Shown one piece after another: positions 1-9,071 of a DNA stretch of 64,000 bases. The notes under the pieces are model-generated. The model was given only the letters and a program-made list of their open reading frames with translations. It was not told the origin of the DNA and did not search any database. The stretch lies in assembly GCA_034180455.1 (NCBI GenBank), contig JAXFOG010000017.1, forward strand, positions 1 to 64,000, read 5' to 3'. The DNA is from JAAZPT01 sp034180455. GTDB taxonomy: Bacteria > Bacillota > Clostridia > Christensenellales > Aristaeellaceae. The position numbers were made by a program, and so were the translations under genes. Each line of letters starts with the position of its first letter. Positions within the stretch are counted from its first letter, which is position 1.

Positions 1-1
1 T

Positions 2-982
2 TTTATGCCATTCAATGTATACAGCTATTGTTTGGAAGTGGATATAAGACCATTTATTATCAACAAAGCTCTTTGGAATAAACTTGGATTAAAGGATAGA
101 CAAATACCAAAGAACTATATGGAATTACTAGACTTTTTATCTTATGTATTAGATAACGCAGATAAGTTTAACAATATCAGTATTATAGAATCTCCTACAA
201 TAAATGATTTTGCTATAAAGCTAAAGCTTAGAATTATAAATCAGGAGAGTCTACTTGCTAAGCTTCAAAATAGAAAACCAGTATATAGTAGTAATGAGAT
301 ATTGGATTTTTTTAATGGTGTAGATAAACTCGTAGATCGTATAATTAAAGATGAAGCGAGTATTAATCTGTTTTCTTATTCTCCATATGGCGAGTATCTT
401 TTTGAAAGAAGTAGTGATATATTATCAATGCCAGCTGGTTTTGAATATATGCCTCTTTGCATTCGTGATGGGGATCCTTGCCCAATTCTTGCAGGCGCAA
501 CAGTTGCTTTTATCAATAGTTACAGTAATAAAAAGGCAGAATCTGCAGAGTTCTTAAATTACTATATTGAGCACTTTGATGATAGAAAGAAAAACTATTT
601 TTATGAAGATGCTAATATAAACTATAGAGATCAAGAACAAGAAGAACTTATAAAGGAACTAAATAAGACACTTGAAAATGAAAAAGAATTGCTTGCTTCT
701 TTAAAGGATAAGAAAAATATAGAAACACAATCCGAGAGCATTAAAACTCTTGAGGAAAAGATAAAAATAGAAGAATCAAGAGTTATGAAATTTAGTACAG
801 AAGGACTTTCAATACTAAAGAATAATACTGATAATATAGTTATCCTTCAGGATAATTTGGTAAACACTTATAACAATGATTTTCAGGAGCTGCTTGAAAA
901 ATTTTATCCTTATAATGTTGGCGATGACCAATTGCTTGACAACAAGAGTTTCTTGGAAAAACTAGATGAACTATATAAGTAA
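2..982 (+). CDS. ABC transporter solute-binding protein (CUT1 type), 3' part
   Basis: The reading frame is open to the left edge, so the true start lies outside the window; the ATG at 5 is probably internal. Motifs such as NKALWNKLGL followed by IPKNYMELL, and GATVAFINSYSNKKAESAEF, fit the C-terminal lobe of type 1 extracellular sugar-binding proteins. Unusually, about residues 205-265 form a charged heptad-like stretch rich in E, K and L that predicts a coiled coil, which ordinary CUT1 binding proteins lack. Two permease genes follow directly, so it is probably the capture component of the same transporter. The ligand is unknown. The family call is fairly sure; the role of the coiled coil is inference. 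Confidence 0.72.
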   Translation, partial: FMPFNVYSYCLEVDIRPFIINKALWNKLGLKDRQIPKNYMELLDFLSYVLDNADKFNNISIIESPTINDFAIKLKLRIINQESLLAKLQNRKPVYSSNEILDFFNGVDKLVDRIIKDEASINLFSYSPYGEYLFERSSDILSMPAGFEYMPLCIRDGDPCPILAGATVAFINSYSNKKAESAEFLNYYIEHFDDRKKNYFYEDANINYRDQEQEELIKELNKTLENEKELLASLKDKKNIETQSESIKTLEEKIKIEESRVMKFSTEGLSILKNNTDNIVILQDNLVNTYNNDFQELLEKFYPYNVGDDQLLDNKSFLEKLDELYK

Positions 983-997
983 TTTGTGGAGGCATAA

Positions 998-1852
998 TTG
1001 AAATATAAGCTTCGAACAAAACTAATGTTTATACTGCCTGGTCTTATTGGGCTGATGATTTTCTACATGATACCATTTGTGTGGGGCTTTGTATTAAGCC
1101 TTATGAGTGACTCAGCAAAGGGTGGATTTGTTGGATTTGAAAATTATGTAAAGGTTAGTCAAAACCCGATATTTATATTGGGTATTAAAAATTCATTTTT
1201 GCTTACTGCGATTTCTGCACCTATATGCTGGCTGCTGGGATTTATTATTGCTACGGCATTACAAAGGAGCCTATATAGCTGCAATTTTGTACGCTCGTCA
1301 CTTATTATTCCATATATTATGCCGAGCTGTGCCATATTGCTGTATTTTTTGCTGTTATTTGACTGGGGTGGAATGATAAATGGCATTTTAAGAGTACTTG
1401 GAATAGGCAGAGTTATGTGGCTTGGAGGAAGCGTGCTAAGAGTGCCAGTAATATTGCTTTATCTTTGGAAAAACATAGGATTTTGTGCAATAATATTCTC
1501 AGCTGCAATGCAGTCTATACCAACATCACTATATGAGTATGCAGAGCTTGAGGGCATAGGTACTATTCGCAGAGAGACTGCAATTACTATGCCACTTATA
1601 GCGCCTAGTTCATTTTTAGTATTTGTATTTGCTGTCATAAACAGCTTTAAAATATTTAGGGAAGCATATTTTATAGGTGGTGCTTATCCAGATGAAAGCA
1701 TATACACCTTTCAAAACTATATGAATAATATGTTCCAAAAGTTAAATTTTGCAAATGTAATAGCTGGAGCATATATATTTGCAACAGCGATAATTATCCT
1801 TTTTGCTATAATATATTTTATGCAAAAAAGATTTGCGGGGGCTTTGAGTTGA
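998..1852 (+). CDS. ABC transporter permease, MalF/UgpA type
   Basis: This is a 284-aa inner membrane permease with about six hydrophobic segments and a C-terminal cytoplasmic EAA-type loop (YAELEGIGTIRRETAITMP) that would dock onto an ATPase. The start is TTG at 998, supported by GGAGG five bases upstream; no ATG lies nearby. It follows the binding-protein gene by 15 bases and precedes the second permease by one base, so the three are surely co-transcribed. The family imports sugars or similar solutes, but the neighbouring HlyD- and MacB-like genes leave the direction and substrate open. No ATPase gene is visible in this operon. Confidence 0.85.
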   Translation: MKYKLRTKLMFILPGLIGLMIFYMIPFVWGFVLSLMSDSAKGGFVGFENYVKVSQNPIFILGIKNSFLLTAISAPICWLLGFIIATALQRSLYSCNFVRSSLIIPYIMPSCAILLYFLLLFDWGGMINGILRVLGIGRVMWLGGSVLRVPVILLYLWKNIGFCAIIFSAAMQSIPTSLYEYAELEGIGTIRRETAITMPLIAPSSFLVFVFAVINSFKIFREAYFIGGAYPDESIYTFQNYMNNMFQKLNFANVIAGAYIFATAIIILFAIIYFMQKRFAGALS

Positions 1853-1853
1853 T

Positions 1854-2714
1854 ATGAGAAAAAAATATAAACCATCGCAAATTTTATTGATAACATTTTT
1901 GGGAATTGTAGCTATTATTGCACTTTTTCCACTTGTAAGAACATTCCTTTACTCTTTCTTTGCACCAAAGGAAATAGAGGCTATACTCAAAAGTCGCAAC
2001 AATTTTGACGATACTAAGTGGATATATGCGAGCATGGCACCTAGATTTTTCTCACTAAATCAGCACTATAAAATATTTATAGGTGACCCAGCAATACTCA
2101 AATTTTTCTTGAATTCTTGTATGTATGTAGTTTGCATACTGTTTGGTCAGGCTATTGTGGTTCCAAGCTTGGCTTATGCACTTGCAAAGATAAAGTTTAA
2201 AGGGCGAGAGTTATTATTTTTCCTTATAATAGTGCTTATGGTTCTGCCTTTTCAGGTTACCATGTCACCAAATATACTTACATTGGAAAAACTGGGATTG
2301 CTTAAAACTATTTGGGCGATAATTCTACCAGCAATATTCTCACCGTTCTATATATTCTTGCTTAGACAGTATATGCTTAGTGTGCCAAATGAGCTAATTG
2401 AGGCTGCAGCGCTTGATGGGAAAGGTGCACTTGGCACATACACGCAGGTCGTACTACCTGTATGTAAGCCGATTATTGGAGCGGCCATATCTCTATCGTT
2501 TGCAGATATATGGAATATGGCAGAGCAGCCTATTGCTTTCCTGTATGACAAGCAGGATCTTATGCCAATGTCTGTTATGTTTAACACCTTAGGCGATCGC
2601 AATGCTGATATTGCGTTTGCTGGAGCAGTATTATATATCTTGCCAGCATTGTTTGTGTTTTTCTTTTTCCAAGAAGACATCACAGCTGGTCTTCAACTAA
2701 GTGAGTTAAAGTAG
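1854..2714 (+). CDS. ABC transporter permease, MalG type
   Basis: This 286-aa protein is the second permease of the operon. It has an N-terminal membrane segment, an extracytoplasmic loop of roughly 60 residues (about 40-100), then five further hydrophobic segments. The EAA loop is well kept (IEAAALDGKGALGTYTQVVLP). Its ATG lies one base after the upstream stop codon and has no strong ribosome binding site, which suggests translational coupling. It would form a heterodimeric channel with the preceding permease. The C-terminus lacks the long charged tail seen in some relatives. Substrate unknown. Confidence 0.85.
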   Translation: MRKKYKPSQILLITFLGIVAIIALFPLVRTFLYSFFAPKEIEAILKSRNNFDDTKWIYASMAPRFFSLNQHYKIFIGDPAILKFFLNSCMYVVCILFGQAIVVPSLAYALAKIKFKGRELLFFLIIVLMVLPFQVTMSPNILTLEKLGLLKTIWAIILPAIFSPFYIFLLRQYMLSVPNELIEAAALDGKGALGTYTQVVLPVCKPIIGAAISLSFADIWNMAEQPIAFLYDKQDLMPMSVMFNTLGDRNADIAFAGAVLYILPALFVFFFFQEDITAGLQLSELK

Positions 2715-2730
2715 CTTGAGAGGATTATTT

Positions 2731-4008
2731 ATGAAGAAAAAAGCTGTACGTAGTATTATTATTTTATTTGTAGTGGTGTTTGTTTGCTTGTTTTTTGGGA
2801 AAACCCTTGAAAACCTTAGCACTGCAAAGGCAAGATTTGTAAGGCCAACAAATGGCAGAATGCTTAAAGAAAACAAGCTAGATGCAAAACTTGTATTTGA
2901 GAATCAAACAAAAATCATTCCCGAACTTGCAGAAAAGTACCCAATCACAATTAAGGGAGTATATTTTTCAGTAGGTAATAAGGTAGCCAAGGGCGATGTA
3001 ATGTTTGATGCTAGTATAAATGACTTTGATAAAAAGCTTGAAGATCTTAATACAGATCTTGCAAAAAAGAACGCCGATCTATTAGAGCTTGATGCAAAGA
3101 ACGCTAAATTTCCAAAGCAAAGCGAAAAAGGCAATAGATATTTTGCACTGAGAGACGCAAGCAAGGCTCTTAGCGAAAAGAAAGCAGAAATTGCTATTGA
3201 TGCAAGAATAAATGGTAAAGAGATCGATAAAAACCTTTTAAAGCCGTATGAGAATGCATTTAATCAGGCACAGGCGGCCTATATGCAATATGCAAGAATA
3301 GGCGCAGCAGAAGACCCAGCCTTTGATTATATTGTAAAGCGTCAAAATATTGTAGAGGATATTGCTAAAACAGAAAGTAATATTGAAGACTTATATGTTG
3401 CAAGAACTACATTAAGTGAAATAAAGGCAGAGCAGGACGGAGTTATTACAGAGCTTAGTATTAAGCCTGGAGAAACATATAATGGAACAAAAGCACTTTA
3501 TACCATAAGTGCAGAAAACGAAATTCCAGTTCTTCAAGCAATGGTCAATGATGTTGATGACGAGGTTGAAAAGGGTGATAGGGCTCTTATTAAAGGAGAG
3601 TGGAGTCAGATCGCTGTAAAAATATTAAAAATAGGCAAGAATAAAGACGGTCAAAAATATATCAATTTTGAGCTACCACAAAGTGCTATTGACCAATTTT
3701 CTGGAATAAAAAAGATGATGGAAATGGAAAAAATCCAAGTTACAATACAAAAACGGTCACCAATAAATACAACATTGTTGCCTGCATCTGCACTAAGGCA
3801 GGAGGGTAATTCATATTATGTATTTACGACTGAATATAAAGATAATGGACTGCTAGGTAGTTATCAGGTAGTAAAAAAGACACCAGTAACGGTGCTTGAA
3901 AAAAATGATACCACTGTTTCAATAAGTGAAAATCTTATGGAATCTGTGCTTGATAGGGAAGACAGACCATTAAAAGAAAACATGCGTGTTATGGAGCTTA
4001 GCGAATGA
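2731..4008 (+). CDS. HlyD-like membrane fusion (adaptor) protein
   Basis: This 425-aa protein has one N-terminal membrane anchor (about residues 6-25). A first lipoyl-like half motif (PITIKGVYFSVGNKVAKGDVMFD) is followed by a long alpha-helical coiled-coil hairpin (about 95-230, rich in K, E, A, L), then a second lipoyl half (EIKAEQDGVITELSIKPGETYNG) and a beta-barrel region. That order is typical of periplasmic or extracellular adaptors of efflux ABC systems such as YknX or MacA. ATG 2731 is preferred over the upstream TTG at 2716 because GAGAGG sits seven bases before it. It lies between sugar-type permeases and a MacB-like gene, an unusual mixture. Confidence 0.78.
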   Translation: MKKKAVRSIIILFVVVFVCLFFGKTLENLSTAKARFVRPTNGRMLKENKLDAKLVFENQTKIIPELAEKYPITIKGVYFSVGNKVAKGDVMFDASINDFDKKLEDLNTDLAKKNADLLELDAKNAKFPKQSEKGNRYFALRDASKALSEKKAEIAIDARINGKEIDKNLLKPYENAFNQAQAAYMQYARIGAAEDPAFDYIVKRQNIVEDIAKTESNIEDLYVARTTLSEIKAEQDGVITELSIKPGETYNGTKALYTISAENEIPVLQAMVNDVDDEVEKGDRALIKGEWSQIAVKILKIGKNKDGQKYINFELPQSAIDQFSGIKKMMEMEKIQVTIQKRSPINTTLLPASALRQEGNSYYVFTTEYKDNGLLGSYQVVKKTPVTVLEKNDTTVSISENLMESVLDREDRPLKENMRVMELSE

Positions 4009-5042
4009 AAAAAATTTGGCTTATTATAGCTGTAATATGCGTTATACTAATAGCTTATTCTTTGTATAATATCTATTCAATCCCAAAGTATGTTCAGGTG
4101 CAAAGCCTTTCTCCAGAAATAGAAAAGCTACAGATTAACAACAAGAAATCAACAGAAATTTATATAGGGGAACAATCTGTATCTTTTGGAGCAAGTGGCG
4201 CAAATGCAAAGCTAAGAGCTGTTAATTATAAATATTTTGACACATATTTTGTAAAGCTTATTGATGGCCGACTCTTTTATAATGATGAAAAAGAAAACAC
4301 AGCCATTATCGATGAAAAACTTTCGCTTATGCTATATCCATCCGTAAGTCCGATAGGCAGAGATATAAAAATAGGTGAAAATACATACAAAGTAGTAGGC
4401 GTAATTAAAAATGCTCCTTATACTATGAATAGCATAAATGCTTTTATTCCACTTAAATATGCTCAGATGCAAAAGATAAAGGGAAAATTCCTAGTACACA
4501 GCATTGATACCAGTAAACAAAGTCGCAGCGAGTTTCTTGAAGATGCAAAATATGATGGAATATGGGACATTGAGAAGGAAAGAGAAAAATCAATACTTCT
4601 GTTTAAAATATGCGTATATATTTTAGTGCTGTTTGCAGTAAATTATTTCAGACGCAGATTATCATTATTCCTAAGAAGTAGATTTGCAGAGCTCAAAGTT
4701 TTGAATCAAGATAAATATCCACGAGAATATTGGCCTAATATTGCAATTTTTATAATACAGTGTGTAATTGGTTATGCAATAGTGGCTGGAGTTACGGCTG
4801 GAGGCTTATACTACCTAGTAGCATCCGCGGTAAAAGTGCCAGAGTATATACCAGAGATACTTGTGGATTTCAAGATGATCTATGAAAAATATCTTGATAA
4901 TATAAGAGCAAGCTCTTCTCTATATTATTTAAAAACAGATGCTATGATAGCTTTACAGCATTATGCACATTTAATAAACACAGCATTTACAGTATTGTTA
5001 TTATCTCTATGTAGCAAATTTTTTAACGAAAGGAAAAATTAA
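4005..5042 (+). CDS. MacB/FtsX-like membrane protein without ATPase domain
   Basis: This 345-aa protein has a membrane segment at about residues 5-25, an extracytoplasmic domain to about 190, and three further hydrophobic segments (about 197-215, 243-270, 322-338). This is the four-helix topology of MacB/FtsX (type VII) ABC permeases. The external domain carries MacB-core-like phrases such as VNYKYFDTYFVKLIDGRLF and GRDIKIGENTYKVVGVIKN. No Walker motifs are present and no ATPase gene lies in the operon within view. The ATG overlaps the adaptor stop by four bases, indicating coupled translation. The call rests on topology and motif resemblance, so the exact family is less certain. Confidence 0.65.
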   Translation: MKKIWLIIAVICVILIAYSLYNIYSIPKYVQVQSLSPEIEKLQINNKKSTEIYIGEQSVSFGASGANAKLRAVNYKYFDTYFVKLIDGRLFYNDEKENTAIIDEKLSLMLYPSVSPIGRDIKIGENTYKVVGVIKNAPYTMNSINAFIPLKYAQMQKIKGKFLVHSIDTSKQSRSEFLEDAKYDGIWDIEKEREKSILLFKICVYILVLFAVNYFRRRLSLFLRSRFAELKVLNQDKYPREYWPNIAIFIIQCVIGYAIVAGVTAGGLYYLVASAVKVPEYIPEILVDFKMIYEKYLDNIRASSSLYYLKTDAMIALQHYAHLINTAFTVLLLSLCSKFFNERKN

Positions 5043-5043
5043 T

Positions 5044-6081
5044 ATGATAAAAAAAATATTAGCTTTGACATTAAGCATTATGCTTATATCTGGAATAGCT
5101 CTGGCTTCTCAGACATCTTACTATTTTGATGGCAAAGTTAGTCAAGGAATTACCCATTTTCTGAAAGCACCATATACAGGCACAGTTAGCAAAATATATG
5201 CTGATACCAATATGGCAATTGCTAAAGGAGAAAAGGTTATGGAGCTTGAGCCTCAAACATGCTACTCTCCAGTAGATGGAGTTGTAGGCGCTTCATTAGC
5301 AAAGCCAGGAGACAATCTGTCAATAATTAAAGAAGTATATAAGGCAAGCATATTTATAGACACAGTTGATCAAAGTATTGCTAAATGCTCTCATAACTAT
5401 GCTTCGCAAGGGTACGAATACTCAATAGCTCATCTTGGAGAGACAGTATACTTACAAGGTAAAGGGGATAGGACTCAAACTGGCGTTGGCGAAATAATAT
5501 CACGTGATGAGAAAAATTATATAGTTCGCATTCGCGAAGGAAACATTCGCTATGGCGAGAGAGTGTTTGTATATAGAGATCCTAACTTTGATGGAAAAAA
5601 ACGCTTAGGAATAGGCAGAACTTCAAGAACAAACCCTGTGGCTGTCAACGCTGAAGGTGTTATGATAGATCTGCTTGTAAAACCAGGTGATACAGTAAAA
5701 AGTGGCGACCCCTTGTTTACATATACATCCAGTAGCTATAATGGCGAAGGATCCACAATAGTTATGCCAGACGATGGAATAATCACAAAGATTGAAAAAA
5801 AGCTTAGCGAAAAAGTTGATATAGAATCAGTTCTTGCAAGCTATATAGTGAATGATGAAAAATTTATTATCGCAAAGGTAAGCGAAGTAGAGGCTAATAG
5901 TTTTAAAGTAGGACACAAACTTTATGCTAGTGCCCAGAGTGCAAATATAGAAGATATAGAATGTGAGATAATAGCTATATCTGCAATACCTGATGATAAA
6001 GGTATGTATGATATGCACCTAAAAGCAAAAGGAATAGAGAATTTAAGAATAGGCACCACACTAAGTTTTTACGAGAAATAA
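5044..6081 (+). CDS. Secreted HlyD-like barrel-sandwich protein
   Basis: This 345-aa protein has a clear signal peptide (MIKKILALTLSIMLISGIALA, cleavage near residue 22). Two lipoyl or barrel-sandwich-like segments are visible: about 38-95 (KAPYTGTVSKIYADTNMAIAKGEKV) and about 205-270 (NAEGVMIDLLVKPGDTVKSGDPLF, then VMPDDGIITKIEKKLSEKVD). It lacks the coiled-coil hairpin of the adaptor two genes upstream, so it resembles an adaptor reduced to its beta domains. It starts one base after the MacB-like gene and ends the operon before a strong terminator. It probably works with the other adaptor, but no function is established from sequence. Confidence 0.62.
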   Translation: MIKKILALTLSIMLISGIALASQTSYYFDGKVSQGITHFLKAPYTGTVSKIYADTNMAIAKGEKVMELEPQTCYSPVDGVVGASLAKPGDNLSIIKEVYKASIFIDTVDQSIAKCSHNYASQGYEYSIAHLGETVYLQGKGDRTQTGVGEIISRDEKNYIVRIREGNIRYGERVFVYRDPNFDGKKRLGIGRTSRTNPVAVNAEGVMIDLLVKPGDTVKSGDPLFTYTSSSYNGEGSTIVMPDDGIITKIEKKLSEKVDIESVLASYIVNDEKFIIAKVSEVEANSFKVGHKLYASAQSANIEDIECEIIAISAIPDDKGMYDMHLKAKGIENLRIGTTLSFYEK

Positions 6082-6088
6082 ATAAAAA

Positions 6089-6124
6089 CCCGATTTAGAT
6101 TTACTCTAAATCGGGAATTTTTTT
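6089..6124. terminator. Bidirectional intrinsic terminator
   Basis: A perfect 11-bp stem (arms 6089-6099 and 6105-6115, loop of five) is flanked by A-rich sequence on the left and T-rich sequence on the right. It can end the adaptor operon on the plus strand and lacZ, whose stop codon is at 6123-6125, on the minus strand. Confidence 0.9.
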
Positions 6125-9050
6125 ATTTAGAAAATTTAATTCGCATACAAGCTGAGAATTTACCCTCGTATCTGTATTTATCAAGTAACTCTGGCCCACA
6201 GCTATTGCTACCAATTCCTGCCATTTCAGCATCAAGGATTAGATTGGTGTATGGACTTTCTACAAGCTCAAAGTCATGTGCCTTGCGCTCCAGCTCTTCT
6301 ACTGAATACTTGCTTGCATTAAAGGATATTCCACTAGGGGAAGTAACCTCAACCTTTGCACCACAAGGACAACTTAATGAAAGCCATCTAGTGCCATAAT
6401 GCGATCCGTGCTCCTGAGGCTTTATGTAGTCTTGATACTCCTTATCCACAGTAGAGCTAAACTTTCCATAGTAGCTTGCTTGACGCTTGTCAATATAGCT
6501 TTCATAAGGACCATAGCCCTTGTATTCCAAATCATTAAAGCCTTTATTAAGCATAAGCCTTATGCCAAATCTTGGAAGGAATGGATAAATTGGATGTTTT
6601 TCTGCATCTATACAAACATCAATGCTTCCATCACCAAATATCTTATAGCACACATCGGCATCAAGCACTTTGCCTACGCTTATTGGGCATAGACCTATGT
6701 GAGTTTTTATTGAAACATAGTTATTTTCTTGTTTAACATAAGTATTATAACTTCTTATAGGACTCATATTATATCTTGCCATGTACCACATATTTTTAAT
6801 ATTTCTGTCATTATCTGTGGGCGCACGCATAGTTATAAAATGAGCTGGCTCTTGTAGCATTTCAACATTAGCGATTTTAATTGAGTCAAAGCATGCACTT
6901 CTCTTATTGTATGTTATCTCAAAATTATCACCATATATTTTCGTGCTGAATCTTTCGTCAGAAAATTCTGGTGCAGGTAAATTTACATCGTGCAATTCAC
7001 ATATACATTCTTTTACATTCAGCTGGCATACACCAAGCCTTTCACCCTTTGAAAGTAGAGGCTTATCTTCTTTATTGAATGTTTCCAATAATAGATCAAC
7101 CTTGCCATCTGGGATATTAAATGGAATATCAAACTGCTTTTCGGATTTAGCGTCAAGACCAGATAGATCTAGTTCAACACTTTCCTTTGCACATCCATTT
7201 ACTTGTAAAGTAAGCTTTGCAGTATATTCATCATACGCATTAGTAAATTCCATTGTGTTTTTGATAACTAGCTTGTTATTTTCAAGCCTTGCTCTCAAAG
7301 GCCTATATACATTTTTAATCTCAAGAGCACCAGTTTTAATTCTTCTATCTGGTGTTACAATACCATCTACACAGAAGTTGCCATCATGCTGTATTTCGCC
7401 AAAGTCTCCACCATAGCCAAAATGCAGATCGTCTTTATCATTATTAAGTATAAAGGCATGATCGCACCACTCCCATACAAATCCACCACATGCATTAGGA
7501 TATTTATCAAATAGTTGCCAATATTCTTCTGCATCTCCAGGACCATTACCCATTGCATGGATATACTCACATAGTACGCAAGGCTTTTTAAACTTGTTGC
7601 TGCTTAATATTTCTGTATATTCTTCAATAGATGGATACATTCTGCTATAAATATCAAATAGACTCATATCTGCTTCAAAATCATCGGGCTTATTGTAGAA
7701 ATTTTCATAGTGAAGCAATCTGCTATTGTCAAAATGTCTGCACCAAGTTAAAGCGTTCTCAAAGTTTTCGCCATAGCCACTTTCGTTGCCCATAGACCAG
7801 ATCACAATAGATGTATGGTTTTGGTTGATTATTAAATTTCTTTGTACTCTATCTAGTATAGGATCTCTAAATCTTGGATCTCTAGCATAAATGCTATAAT
7901 CCTCATTATCCATTTTTCCTCTATGAGCCTGAATTCCATGTGTTTCAATATCGCTTTCGCTTATTACATAGAATCCATATTTATCACATAAGTCATAGAA
8001 CCATGGATTATTTGGGTAGTGGCTTGTTCTTATGGAGTTAATGTTCAACTCTTTCATAAGCTTAAGTTCATTTGTTACAAATTCTCTGTCTAAAGCAGGG
8101 CCAACAAATGGAGAGCTATCGTGTCTATTTACACCACGGAATCTTATAGGCATACCGTTTATCATAACAATATTGTTTTCTATATAAATTTTTCTGAAGC
8201 CTTGTAGCTCTTCTATTGTTTCACCATTTGCTTGCAAAACAATTTTATATAGACGAGGATGTTCAGCATCCCATAGTTTTATATCATCTAGATGAATGTT
8301 TGTTTTATCTTGGAATTTTACGGAGGCTATTTCATTTCCACATGGAGTATATACCTTTACATCAATTGGAAAAGCTTCTTCGCTGTATTTTACAGCTATG
8401 CTTAAATCGCCTGATTTAAAATCATTTGTAGGAATTGCTCTTATTTGTAGATCGCTAATATGATTCTTTGGCCTTTTTAGAAGGTATACATCTCTAAATA
8501 TTCCGCTTGTTCTAAATTTATCCTGATCCTCAAGATAGGTGCCATCACACCATTTAAGCACCAATACACGTATTGTGTTGGAACCATCTATAATATACTT
8601 GCTTATGTCAAACTCACTTGTGTTGTGACTTACCTGAGAATATCCTACAAATTGCCCATTTAGCCATAAATAGTAACATGAATCTACGCCATCAAAATTT
8701 ATATAGTATTTTTTATCGGCATCTTTTGCTATATCAAATTTGCGCTCATATATTGCGCATGGATTTTCTCTTGGTACAAAGGGAGGATCAACAGGAATAG
8801 CATACCTTACATTGGTATATTGATGTTTATCATACCCATGTACTTGCCATACGCTTGGAACTGGTATTGTTTCATTTCCAATATCAATGTTCCATATATT
8901 TAAATCCTCGGGCAAAAGCTCTACACTGTCAAAATATCTGAAACTCCATGTTCCATTCAGCAAGAGCATACTGTCCTTTGGAATAAAATAGGCTCTTGGA
9001 GGCATGGTATTTACATGTAAAGTATTCAGATCCTGAAAATAGTTATACAT
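6123..9050 (-). CDS. lacZ: Beta-galactosidase, GH2 family
   Basis: This 975-aa cytoplasmic enzyme hydrolyses beta-galactosides such as lactose. The family pattern is complete: an N-terminal sugar-binding jelly roll, immunoglobulin-like domains, the TIM barrel (about 300-600), and a C-terminal beta domain. The acid/base glutamate is in GNESGYGENF (Glu423) and the nucleophile in CEYIHAMGN (Glu495). The length is close to E. coli LacZ. ATG 9050 is chosen because GGAGAC precedes it; an upstream TTG at 9068 would overlap that site. It is the last gene of a binding-protein/permease operon, which implies uptake of a galactoside followed by hydrolysis. No signal peptide is present. Confidence 0.95.
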   Translation of the reverse strand: MYNYFQDLNTLHVNTMPPRAYFIPKDSMLLLNGTWSFRYFDSVELLPEDLNIWNIDIGNETIPVPSVWQVHGYDKHQYTNVRYAIPVDPPFVPRENPCAIYERKFDIAKDADKKYYINFDGVDSCYYLWLNGQFVGYSQVSHNTSEFDISKYIIDGSNTIRVLVLKWCDGTYLEDQDKFRTSGIFRDVYLLKRPKNHISDLQIRAIPTNDFKSGDLSIAVKYSEEAFPIDVKVYTPCGNEIASVKFQDKTNIHLDDIKLWDAEHPRLYKIVLQANGETIEELQGFRKIYIENNIVMINGMPIRFRGVNRHDSSPFVGPALDREFVTNELKLMKELNINSIRTSHYPNNPWFYDLCDKYGFYVISESDIETHGIQAHRGKMDNEDYSIYARDPRFRDPILDRVQRNLIINQNHTSIVIWSMGNESGYGENFENALTWCRHFDNSRLLHYENFYNKPDDFEADMSLFDIYSRMYPSIEEYTEILSSNKFKKPCVLCEYIHAMGNGPGDAEEYWQLFDKYPNACGGFVWEWCDHAFILNNDKDDLHFGYGGDFGEIQHDGNFCVDGIVTPDRRIKTGALEIKNVYRPLRARLENNKLVIKNTMEFTNAYDEYTAKLTLQVNGCAKESVELDLSGLDAKSEKQFDIPFNIPDGKVDLLLETFNKEDKPLLSKGERLGVCQLNVKECICELHDVNLPAPEFSDERFSTKIYGDNFEITYNKRSACFDSIKIANVEMLQEPAHFITMRAPTDNDRNIKNMWYMARYNMSPIRSYNTYVKQENNYVSIKTHIGLCPISVGKVLDADVCYKIFGDGSIDVCIDAEKHPIYPFLPRFGIRLMLNKGFNDLEYKGYGPYESYIDKRQASYYGKFSSTVDKEYQDYIKPQEHGSHYGTRWLSLSCPCGAKVEVTSPSGISFNASKYSVEELERKAHDFELVESPYTNLILDAEMAGIGSNSCGPELLDKYRYEGKFSACMRIKFSK

Positions 9051-9071
9051 TATGTCTCCTTTATACAAAAA

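Noticed and set aside
7367..7570. Extra frames inside lacZ and many other large genes on either strand
   Set aside because: No ribosome sites, no recognisable protein motifs, and full overlap with well-supported genes.
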